Below, one piece after another: positions 47,170 to 64,000 of a DNA stretch of 64,000 nt (positions within the stretch are counted from its first letter, which is position 1; every line of letters starts with the position of its first letter). The DNA comes from Cheilinus undulatus (Eukaryota; Chordata; Actinopteri; Labriformes; Labridae): contig NC_054886.1 of the NCBI RefSeq assembly GCF_018320785.1, positions 36,489,952-36,553,951 on the forward strand. Reading direction: 5' to 3'. The position numbers and the translations under genes were made by a program. The notes under the pieces were generated by a model. The model was not told the DNA's origin, searched no databases, and saw nothing but the letters and a program-made list of their open reading frames with translations.

Positions 47170-48070
47170 GGAGACAGCAGAGAAATGGGATAAAAATGGC
47201 AAAAAATGAGCAAAACATTGCAAAAAAATCTCAAAAACTGGCAAAAACGTGGGGAAAAAGTGGTATTTAATGGCAAAAGACAGATAAATGGCCAAAAAGC
47301 TGCAAAATATAGTGAAATAGGGCGAAAAATGGGATAAAAAAAAATGGCAAAAAATAGAAAAAATTGCAAAAAAATATCAAATTGGCAAAAAGTGGGGAAA
47401 AAGTGGTATTTAATGGCAAAATGTAACTGAAATGGGCAACAATGGGTGAAAAGTGGCAAAAAATGGAAAAAAGTGGCAAAAATTGGTGAAAAAAGTAGGA
47501 AAAAAGTGGTATTTAATGGCAAAAGGTATCGTTAATGGATGAAAAGTGGAAGAAATGGATAAAAAGTTTCAAAAATGGATAAAATTGGCAAAAAGGTGGG
47601 GAAAAAGTGGTATTTAATGGCAAAAGACAGATAAATGGCCAAAAAGCTGCAAAATATAGTGAAATAGGGCGAAAAATGGGATAAAAAATGGCAAAAAAAG
47701 AAGTAAAAAATTGCAAAAAAATATCAAAAATTAGCAAAAAAAAGTGGTATTTAATGACAAAATGTAACTGAAATGGGCAACAATGGGTGAAAAGCAACAA
47801 AAAAAAATGGAAAAAGTGGCAAAAATGGGTAAAAAAAAGTAGGAAAAAGTGGTATTTAATGGCAAAAGGTATCATAAATGGATGAAAAGTGGAAAAAATG
47901 AATACAAAAGTTACAAAAACGTATCAAAAATCAGCATAAAGGTGGGGAAAATGTGGTATTTAATGGCAAAAGGTATTGTAAATGGTTGAAAAGTAGAAAA
48001 GAAAGGGACTAAAAGTTTTTTTAAAAATTATCAAAAATTGGCAGAAAGGTGGGAAAATGTGGTATTTAAT
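47170..48070 (-). repeat. T-rich element, UBL block 3
   Basis: Third duplicate of the T-rich element. It mixes sequence features of blocks 1 and 2 (for example GGATAAAAAATGGCAAAAAAAG as in block 1 near 47690), which hints at gene conversion or staggered duplication. Confidence 0.75.
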
Positions 48071-48355
48071 GGCCAAATGTAATTCCAAGATTTCTGCCGC
48101 ATACGTTTATCTTGTGGTCTGGATATTTGCATACGTGAAGTAAGGACACCCAACATTGTGACTTTATATTTATGTTTTAAAAACTGGAATAGTAGAATTC
48201 CCCCTCTTGAAGGTTTTCTCCAGTTTTGCCAGGTTTAGCCTCATTTTTAATTGAAATGTGTAGTCTGCTGTCTGTCTTTAGTCTATGAGTGAAATATTTC
48301 TGCTCTCAGCCCTCAGACAGAGGGAACGCTGGTCACTGGAACAAACGTCTCAGAG

Positions 48356-49019
48356 ATGGCCGTTAAAGTCATTTTGATAGTAACAAGGAGGGAGACATTC
48401 GAGGTGGAGGTATGTGAGACTGAAGAGGAGCTGAAGAGATTCACCGTACGACAGCTGAAGGAGAAGATCTGTGGTCTGAGAAAATACAAAGGTAACTGAT
48501 GACAGTTCCTCTCATTACTGTAACTGAGGAGCTTTATGTGGTTTTAAAACCACTACTTTAACTTTACTGGAGTTTATTCAGAGTGAAGCTTTGTCTCCCT
48601 GAGGGTCTCTGACACCCAGGTCCATCTTAAATACCAGAGGTACTACTTTGACCTGAGTCCAGCAGTCTAGGACTCTTTCCACCTCAGCCTACAGTTTCAC
48701 AGACCTGGTCTCTGGTCCTTGGACCACAGGTCCAGGTGTGACTACCTGCCTCTCTGTGTTTCATGGTTTAGCTTGTTCTAACGGTCTGTCTCTGTGTGTG
48801 ATAGGTGGAGAAGATGATCTACTACTGATGTTCAACGGCTGGGTGTTAGGCAATGACACGCTCCCCCTGTCTCACTATGGCGTCCAACACGACTCTGTCA
48901 TTAAAGTGGAAGATCTTGGAGGATGTGAAGGAACACATCACTTATGTAGTTTAGGAGATGGCGGGATGGGTGACAGAGACGGTCACAATCGGAGCATGGA
49001 CCAGCTCTTTTTTTTCTGA
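48356..49019 (+). CDS. Ubiquitin-like protein, tandem copy 5 (two exons, divergent C-terminus)
   Basis: Exons 48356-48491 and 48805-49019, 116 aa. Exon 1 is identical in product to copies 3 and 4. Exon 2 differs: GEDDLLLMFNGWVLGNDTLP, LSHYGVQHDSVIKVEDL, then a tail with GMGDRDGHNRSMDQLFFF. The tail resembles that of copy 1, and the 3' flank (49085-49225) is also homologous to that of copy 1. This gene is therefore a junction of a copy 3/4-type exon 1 and a copy 1-type exon 2. Its intron is only 313 bp and lacks the hAT-like element. There is no Gly-Gly, and FFF before the stop comes from a T-run, as in copy 1. The loss of YLR at the last beta strand (VIKVEDLGG) could weaken the fold. Confidence 0.6.
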
Positions 49020-49224
49020 TGCTATCAGTCTGAGGCCTCGTCCTCACACAACGCTTCCATCCTGGTTTTTGTTGTTTTTTTTTTGTCTGCAAAAAGTCTG
49101 TTTTTAATGATTTTATTTATTCAGGGAAAAACATCCAAACCTACCTGGCTCTATGTTTACAAAGGTTACAAAGACAGTTTTAAGTGAACCACGGTCAGAG
49201 CCATTACCCACAAATAGGGAAAAC

Positions 49225-49690
49225 TGTGATCAGGAGTGGCCAACCTACAAACATGGCTCCAAAAGTGCATCCAGGAGGTCCCAGAAGAACCCAGAACCAC
49301 ATCTAAAGACCTGCAGACCTCACTGACTCAGTTAAGGTCAGAGGTCATGATTCAACCATCAGAAAGAGACTGGGCAACAACAGCATCATGGGAGATTTCC
49401 AAGGCCAAAACCACTGCTGACCAAAAAGAACACAAAGGCTCGTCTCACATTTGACTAAAAACATCCTGATGATCCCAGAGACTTCTGGGAAATATTCAGA
49501 GGACTGACCAGACTAAAGTTTTAGAAGGTGTTCAGGAACCACTAAAAAGCTATCCTGCAGAGAAGAATGGGACAACATTCCTCCACAGTGATGAGAAAGA
49601 CTCACTGACAGTAATCAGAACCAGTTATTAGGTTTAGGGGATTAAAACTTTTCCTCATAGAGCCAGGAAGGTTTGGAAATTTAGCCTTAA
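49225..49690 (+). mobile_element. Tc1-like transposase remnant
   Basis: The stretch CTCCAAAAGTGCATCCAGGA, AACCCAGAACCACATCTAAA, AGAAAGAGACTGGGCAACAA, GCCAAAACCACTGCTGACCA and AAGGCTCGTCTCACATTTG strongly resembles fish Tc1-like transposase genes. Parts translate as KCIQEVPEEPRTTSKDLQ and, after shifts, as a helix-turn-helix and linker. Stops and frameshifts break it (for example ACATTTGAC then TAA). The DNA-binding part and the beginning of the catalytic region are present, and the rest is lost. It is a different Tc1 lineage fragment from that at 18061. Confidence 0.75.
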
Positions 49691-50209
49691 TAAATGAAGT
49701 CCTCATTTAAAACCAGGCTTCAGTGATTACTCAGGTTATCTCTATCTGTTAACGTCAGTTTGGAACATTTAAGGGTGGGAAATATGAACAGATATTCAAC
49801 ATTATTCTGTATTTTATCTGATGTAATGATGGATTCAGTTCTGAAGGCTTACAAACAGAAAACTGTTTCCTGGTTAGAACTCTGATAGAAATAGAACCCA
49901 CAGATTTGTCATGACTGGATCAAATAAATCTATGTTTAATCCTTTAAAACTGTATTTCTGATTTTATAATAAAAACCTTTTCAGTCTTCACTCAGCATCA
50001 TCTCTGATCACTGGTCAGGTATGTTATGTTGACTGTCATGTGTGGACAATAGCTCCGCCCACTTTTACTAAAGTTATCAACTATAGCCTTCTTTCCACAA
50101 ATGGAGGGAAAAAAGACCCATCATGACCATTCCAGCCTCTGCCTTTGATGATGTCACCTTTTAATGTCTTTATTGGATTTTAGAGAAGTGATGTCATTGC
50201 AGCTTATAA
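49691..50209. other. No gene recognised
   Basis: AT-rich single-copy sequence with no exon or repeat that I can support. The last 60 bp pass into the 46-bp array. Confidence 0.4.
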
Positions 50210-51475
50210 AACTTCTATCCTTCCCTTTGAAGATGACATCACAGCTTATAAAACATTCCATCCTTCTCTTTGAAGATGACATAATCACAGCTTATAAAAC
50301 ATTCCATCCTTCCCTTTGAAGATGACATCATCACAGCTTATAAAACATTCTACCCTTCCCTTTGAAGATGACATCATCACAGCTTATAAAACATTCCATC
50401 CTTCCCTTTGAAGATGACATCATCACAGCTTATAAAACATTCCATCCTTCCCTTTTAAGATGACATCATCACAGCTTATAAAACATTCCATCCTTCCCTT
50501 TGAAGATGATGTCATCACAGCTTATAAAATATTCTACCCTTTCCTTTGAAGATTACATCATCACAGCTTATAAAACATTCTACCCTTTCCTTTGAAGATG
50601 ACATCATCACAGCTTATAAAATATTCTACCCTTTCCTTTGAAGATTACATCATCACAGCTTATAAAACATTCCATCCTTCCCTTTGAAGATGACCTCATC
50701 ACAGCTTATAAAACATTCCATCCTTCCCTTTTAAGATGACATCATCACAGCTTATAAAACATTCTACCCTTTCCTTTGAAGATGACATCATCACAGCTTA
50801 TAAAATATTCCATCCTTCCCTTTGAAGATGACCTCATCACAGCTTATAAAACATTCTACCCTTTCCTTTGAAGATGACATCATCACAGCTTATAAAACAT
50901 TCCATCCTTCCCTTTTAAGATGACATCATCACAGCTTATAAAATATTCTACCTTTTCCTTTTAAGATGACATCATCACAGCTTATAAAACATTCCATCCT
51001 TCCCTTTGAAGATGACCTCATCACAGCTTATAAAACATTCCATCCTTCCCTTTGAAGATGACATCATCACAGCTTATAAAACATTCCATCCTTCCCTTTT
51101 AAGATGACATCATCACAGCTTATAAAACATTCCATCCTTCCCTTTGAAGATGATGTCATCACAGCTTATAAAATATTCTACCCTTTCCTTTGAAGATTAC
51201 ATCATCACAGCTTATAAAACATTCTACCCTTTCCTTTGAAGATGACATCATCACAGCTTATAAAATATTCTACCCTTTCCTTTGAAGATTACATCATCAC
51301 AGCTTATAAAACATTCCATCCTTCCCTTTGAAGATGACCTCATCACAGCTTATAAAACATTCCATCCTTCCCTTTGAAGATTACATCATCACAGCTTATA
51401 AAACATTCCATCCTTCCCTTTGAAGATGACATCATCACAGCTTATAAAACATTCCATCCTTCCCTTTGAAGATGG
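50210..51475 (-). repeat. 46-bp repeat array (second locus), about 27 copies, inverted
   Basis: The plus-strand unit is CAGCTTATAAAACATTCCAT, CCTTCCCTTTGAAGATGACA and TCATCA, 46 bp. Variant classes are ATATTCTACCCTTTCC, TTTTAAGATG, GATTACATC and GATGATGTC. A block of variants in the same order occurs at about 50440-50700 and again at 51080-51340, so there is a higher-order duplication of about 640-650 bp. The reverse complement matches the unit of the array at 21617-22515 (AAGGGAAGGATGGAATG..TTATAAGCT). Confidence 0.96.
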
Positions 51476-51697
51476 GACTTAAGGACATAACCACCGATTC
51501 AGAACTGCTGTTCTCCACTTCCTGCCCGACCTCTGACCTCTACCATCAGGACCATGTGACCTCCCAAGCATGGCATCCTCAGGTCTAATCTTCTACCAAG
51601 GAGGAACCAAAGGAGAGACCGAAGGACAGAGGACCCGATTGCCAGAGAGCTGATGGTTACCATGACAAGAAGAGGACCACAGAGACTGAGTGAAAAC
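51476..51697. other. Region downstream of psmb6-like gene, nothing recognised
   Basis: About 220 bp between the 46-bp array and the poly(A) signal of the proteasome gene. A 69-codon minus-strand frame here has no family signal. Confidence 0.4.
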
Positions 51698-51703
51698 TTT
51701 ATT
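51698..51703 (-). terminator. Poly(A) signal AATAAA of the psmb6-like gene
   Basis: The minus-strand AATAAA lies about 41 nt after the stop codon at 51744-51746. That spacing fits a short vertebrate 3'UTR. Confidence 0.7.
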
Positions 51704-51743
51704 AACACAACAACATTAACAGGTTAACACACCCCTGTGGCGT

Positions 51744-60601
<8,858 letters not shown>

Positions 60602-60720
60602 CTTGTCTCTGTAATAATGAAGCTGAAGGAGAGGCGCCTGTGTGAATGCCGCGGAGATTTAAGGCGGGAGAATGACTCAGCAAACACTTTAATGGGCTAC
60701 CAATAAACCTGGGACTAGTC
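60602..60720 (-). promoter_or_regulatory. psmb6 promoter region with NF-E2/ARE-type site
   Basis: On the minus strand TGCTGAGTCA, with complement TGACTCAGC at 60673-60681, lies about 70 bp upstream of the ATG at 60601. It fits the antioxidant-response/NF-E2 consensus (TGAnnnnGC) bound by NFE2L1 (Nrf1) and NFE2L2, which are known to control proteasome subunit genes. The region is GC-rich (CTCCCGCCTTAAATCTCCGC) and has no TATA box. A minus-strand ATG at 60683 overlaps this site and is therefore unlikely to be the start codon. Confidence 0.6.
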
Positions 60721-60829
60721 TGTTCAACAGTACAGGGGGAATAAAACAGGATACCTGTTTATTTTATAAGTATAATTATAAAATGAATGCACAAGTCTTT
60801 CTGGCATATTCACGGACACCTCTTCAGGG

Positions 60830-60910
60830 GTGTCCTGCTTGTGATGGGAATCCCGGCTCTTTTTAGTGATCCGGTTCATTTGGCTAAGCGTAGCTCAAGG
60901 CCCTGACTGT
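60830..60910. mobile_element. Terminal remnant of a 'GTGATGGGAATCCCGGCTC' element
   Basis: GTGATGGGAATCCCGGCTCT with TTTTAGTGATCCGGTTCATT resembles the terminus of a common fish hAT-like repeat. Similar vocabulary (GTCGGTTCTTTGAACCTGCT, CGTTAACGAACGACACAGC) reappears at 62010-62055, possibly its other end. No internal coding. Confidence 0.4.
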
Positions 60911-62000
60911 TCCTGCTCTTTCTTTGTCACCAGTTCGGCCTCATTAACTCAGCTTTGTTTATGTAGTCTACCTGTTTTCATACATTAAAGCATGCAACCA
61001 AAAGAGCTTTACAACCCTACAGGAACTAGGAAACAATAATAAAATAAAAATAGTATTAATAATAAAACGCTAAATTAAGGAATTAGTAAAACATTAATTT
61101 GAAAAACATAGTAAAAAAATGAAATTAAATAAATAAATGAATAGTTTTTAAAAGGAGTAGAACATACATAATAAAACCAGTGGAGGTTGGATAATACCTC
61201 ATGTACTAAAATTAACAGATAAAGGAAGTAAAATCACTCCAGATTATAAACTAGATCAGAAAGATGTGTCTTTAGATGGCTCGTCTTGCTAACTTTTAAC
61301 GAAGGACTGTCTGTTTCAGAACAGAGTGCTGTAATTTGTCTGTTTAACTTTATTAATAAATGCAGTCTAGCAATAACATTCATGAAATAACTACGATATA
61401 AAAAGTACAGCCTAAAAACATTATCAGATAAAACAGAATGAGGATCAGAGGTTTAATCTGGGATTAAATTATGCATCAAAGTAGTTAAACCGTGACTCGC
61501 TTTAGCTTTGTTAGCTTTAGCGACATAATTTAGGTTATTATATAAGCCAATGTAACAAAGTTGGCTTCAACAATGTGAGCTTGAGTAAATGTAGCCAACA
61601 CTAATGTAGCTAAATAGCTTATTTAGGTGCTTTTTGAGCTTCGCTCAGGCTACATTTGCTAGTAGTTACATTAGCTACCTAGCTGAGTTACCTATGTCGC
61701 TTATGTGTGGCTTATGCAGCAGACCTACGCAAGCTATATTGGCTGCATTAATGTTTCATGGAGGATGAGTTTTTTTCCTATATTAAACTGTTTACTTGGC
61801 TTTATTAAACATTTTGTGACCACGTGTCGTTGGGTTTTTGACCTGTTGTGTCTTAACTGCTGAAGTTTAATCCAACTTTATTGTGAAAATTTAAGCATGT
61901 AATTCTAGTCAGACAGAAGCCCAGAAGAAGCCTGCTCATTGGCTGTAAGTAAAAGAAAAAAAAAAAAAAGAAAAAACAAGAACGCTCAAATATGGGATCC
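60911..62000. other. AT-rich DNA, no gene recognised
   Basis: AT-rich with many GCTA/AGCT words at 61490-61740 (TAGCTTTAG, TGTAGCTAAATAGCTTA), probably an old degenerate repeat, and an A-rich run near 61955. No credible exon. Confidence 0.4.
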
Positions 62001-62039
62001 GGATCCCACAGAGTCGGTTCTTTGAACCTGCTCGTTAAC

Positions 62040-62092
62040 GAACGACACAGCACGCTCGGTCCTGAGCTCAGAGAGAAGCCGGAAGAGAAGGT
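62040..62092 (+). promoter_or_regulatory. Candidate plus-strand promoter / non-coding first exon
   Basis: GAGAGAAGCCGGAAGAGAAG is followed by GTAAATATG at 62091, reading as an exon end with donor AAG|GTAAAT. CCGGAAG is an ETS-type core element, common around TATA-less starts. Nothing downstream in this window can be tied to it, so this is only a candidate. Confidence 0.25.
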
Positions 62093-62639
62093 AAATATGA
62101 CTTCTGCCTCGTCTAACAGCTAAAAATCTGATTTTATAGACGGAATTATTTATTTTTATAGAGGCTGAGCTTTGTTATGAGCGCATTTATACCTATTTGA
62201 CACGGTTATATGTTTAGATAATGTGTTTATAGAGCACCAGCAGACGTTATGATCGTCCTCGGCTGACTGAACCGGACTCCGTCTGAGAAACGTGAAATTT
62301 AAACACCGATTTTCACCGACATATGTCTGATATTAGACAGCAGACAAACGATAATATTAATGGACTAATATTAAGAACAGGATGTCCCCGAAATGTCGGC
62401 ATTCATTCAAAACTCGGCTTTTACTCAGAAAACCGCCATCATCGTAAAATCAGTGGTTTTCAAAGTGTGAGTGAGCCCCTAAGAAGATATTATTCATTCA
62501 GTGGACCCCCACCCACACAAATAAATAACAAAATCAACAACATTTCAAACATTTATGTCTAATCTTTAAACATTTTAACATTCAGATATTTTTGAATATT
62601 TTGGTTTGCAAATGTCCTTAAACATCTGCCTTTCCCTCT
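62093..62639. other. No gene recognised; possible transposon terminus
   Basis: Contains CAGTGGTTTTCAAAGTGTGA at 62451 and GTGGACCCCCACCC near 62500, reminiscent of hAT-like termini. A 79-codon frame at 62323 has no family signal. Confidence 0.35.
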
Positions 62640-63190
62640 TATTCAGTTATAATGTTTTTGGCCATTGTACAACTTCTTTTTGCTTCTTTTTTACCATTTT
62701 TTCCACTTTTATTCCATTTTTGCCCCTTTTCACCTTTTTGCCCATTAGAGCTACCTTTCATCATTAAATATCCCTTATTCCCCAACTTTTTGCTCATTTT
62801 ACGACGTCTTTTGCCACTTTTTCCCAATTTCTGCCACTTTTTCCCCCATTTTGCCACTTTTGTCCATTTAAACTACCCTTTGCCATTACACACCACTTGT
62901 TTCCTCTTTTTTTCCCCATTTTTGCCACTGCTTTTTGCCACTTAAAGTCACTTTCCACTCACTTATTTGTCACTTCTCACCCATTTCTGCTACTTTCTGA
63001 CCATTTTTCCACTTTTCTCTCCATTTTTGATCCTTTCCACCCATTTTTTTGCTGCTTTTTGACCTTTTTGCTACCTTTAACCTATTTTTATTGCTACCTC
63101 CAGCTGTTTTTGCCTCTTTTCACTCTTAGATTGTGGCTCTTGCAAAGGTATTTTTCAACCATTATGCTCTTTGGTTGAGTAACACTGCTC
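62640..63190 (+). mobile_element. T-rich hAT-like element, right part
   Basis: The TTTTTGCC / CATCATTAAATATCCC body ends in TTGCTGCTTTTTGACC, TACCTTTAACCTATTTTTAT and GCTCTTTGGTTGAGTAACAC, closely parallel to 55371-56163 and to the 82-bp unit. Open frames of F/P/L-rich type are artefacts. Confidence 0.7.
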
Positions 63191-63231
63191 TATAGCATAG
63201 GCCCATAGTAACTATAAGAATTCTACTGTTG

Positions 63232-63331
63232 NNNNNNNNNNNNNNNNNNNNNNNNNNNNNNNNNNNNNNNNNNNNNNNNNNNNNNNNNNNNNNNNNNNNN
63301 NNNNNNNNNNNNNNNNNNNNNNNNNNNNNNN
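63232..63331. other. Assembly gap of 100 N
   Basis: Exactly 100 undetermined bases, the conventional length for a gap of unknown size. It lies just before a minisatellite, the usual reason for a break. Confidence 0.99.
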
Positions 63332-63450
63332 TTTAGGCATTAAAATCCGACTGGTTAGGTTTAGGCATTAAAACCCGACTGGTTAGATTTAGGGCCAGCC
63401 TGTCGGCAAGCGGATAGAGCTGAAATTTTGTCTTGGGTAATATATGTCAC
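63332..63450. other. Short spacer with 'TTTAGGCATTAAAACCCGAC' repeats
   Basis: Two copies of a 27-bp word TTTAGGCATTAAAACCCGAC TGGTTAG stand next to the gap, the edge of a further tandem repeat lost in the gap. The rest, to the start of the 19-bp array, shows nothing recognisable. Confidence 0.6.
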
Positions 63451-64000
63451 GCCCCAGCATAGAGGTTTCGCCCCAGCGTAGAGGTTTCGCCCTAGCGAAG
63501 AGGTTTTGCCCCAGCGTAGAGGTTTCGCCCTAGCGAAGAGGTTTCGCCCCAGTGAAATGGTTTCGCCCCAGCGTAGAGGTTTAACCCCAGCGAAGAGGTT
63601 TCGCCCTAGCGAAGAGGTTTCGCCCCAGCGTAGAGGTTTCACCCCAGCGTAGAGGTTTCACCCCAGCGAAGAGGTTTCGCCCTAGCGAAGAGGTTTCGCC
63701 TCAGCGTAGAGGTTTCGCCCCAGCGTAGAGGTTTCGCCCCAGCGAAGAGGTTTCGCCCCAGCGTAGAGGTTTCACCCCAGCGAAGAGGTTTCGCCCCAGC
63801 GTAGAGGTTTCGCCCCAGCGTAGAGGTTTCGCCCCAGCGAAGAGGTTTCGCCCCAGCGTAGAGGTTTCGCCCCAGCGAAGAGGTTTCGCCCCAGCGTAGA
63901 GGTTTCGCCCCAGCGTAGAGGTTTCGCCCCAGCGAAGAGGTTTCGCCCCAGCGTAGAGGTTTCGCCCCAGCGTAGAGGTTTCGCCCCAGCGTAGAGGTTT
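63451..64000 (+). repeat. 19-bp minisatellite array, at least 29 copies, runs off the window
   Basis: The unit is AGGTTTCGCCCCAGCGTAG, with GCGAAG, GCCCTAGCG and TTTCACCCCAG variants. Variants are concentrated at the left edge and the right half is nearly perfect, so the right side is the younger part. The period is not divisible by 3 and the short minus-strand frame is an artefact. Confidence 0.97.

Larger units (their letters stand above)
37413..48491 (+). repeat. Three tandem segmental duplications of about 3.66 kb
   Basis: The blocks 37413-41166, 41167-44831 and 44832-48491 are nearly identical by eye over introns, exons, transposon remnants and T-rich tracts. Each block contains intron 1 and exon 2 of one UBL gene, an intergenic stretch, and exon 1 of the next. 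The period is 3665 bp between exon 1 of copies 3 and 4, and 3660 bp between copies 4 and 5. Differences are mostly small indels in homopolymers, plus one extra unit of about 83 bp inside the hAT-like element of the first block. Block edges fall inside intron 1, near TTTAACTCTTAGCTTTGGAC. Confidence 0.95.

Noticed and set aside
51499..51708. 69-codon hydrophobic minus-strand frame downstream of psmb6
   Set aside because: Overlaps the 3'UTR/poly(A) region and has no family signal.

Overview
This window looks like vertebrate, most likely teleost fish, nuclear DNA. The evidence is spliced genes with GT/AG introns, a vertebrate-type proteasome beta-1 gene, remnants of Tc1/mariner and hAT-like transposons of kinds common in fish, a 100-N assembly gap, and very heavy minisatellite content. 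There is nothing prokaryotic, no CRISPR array and no rRNA or tRNA gene that I can see. By rough addition, 40-45% of the window is tandem repeat, and almost all of the long open frames lie in repeats and are not genes.

Layout. 1-372 is the end of a Tc1-like transposon abutting a (TA)n tract (371-499). 500-6160 is a T-rich interspersed element, one part of which has expanded into an 82-bp satellite (about 1145-6027). 6160-7050 is a CpG-rich single-copy island with a perfect CRE, a TATA-like box and possible first exons. 7055-17912 is a 10.8-kb array of about 155 copies of a 70-bp unit. 18061-20640 is a Tc1-like transposase fragment that has grown into a 30-bp minisatellite. 21.6-22.5 kb holds a 46-bp array, 22.5-25.6 kb a 20-bp array, and 28.0-29.86 kb a GGAT-derived array with higher-order structure.

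30-49 kb holds five tandem two-exon genes for small ubiquitin-like (UBL) proteins without a C-terminal Gly-Gly. They sit on a backbone of three nearly identical segmental duplications of about 3.66 kb. Because the duplication joints lie inside intron 1, the end genes are exon chimeras. 50.2-51.5 kb is a second array of the same 46-bp family in inverted orientation. 51.7-60.6 kb is a seven-exon proteasome beta-1 gene (psmb6-like) on the minus strand, with a piggyBac/Kolobok-like element in intron 3 and a 3.1-kb 44-bp array in intron 1. Its catalytic residues are present except in one segment of exon 6, where two small indels shift and then restore the frame. Exon 1 also has a frame discrepancy. 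60.7-63.2 kb holds transposon remnants and a possible promoter. After the N gap, a 19-bp minisatellite runs off the window end.

How the genes relate: psmb6 encodes the caspase-like catalytic subunit of the 20S proteasome, and a site matching the NF-E2/ARE consensus lies about 70 bp upstream of its ATG. The neighbouring UBL genes are ubiquitin-fold proteins of unknown function. Their closeness to a proteasome gene is suggestive but may be chance. No gene cluster with an obviously new enzymatic function was found. The most notable signals are the UBL array, the frame anomalies in psmb6, and transposons acting as seeds for minisatellites.
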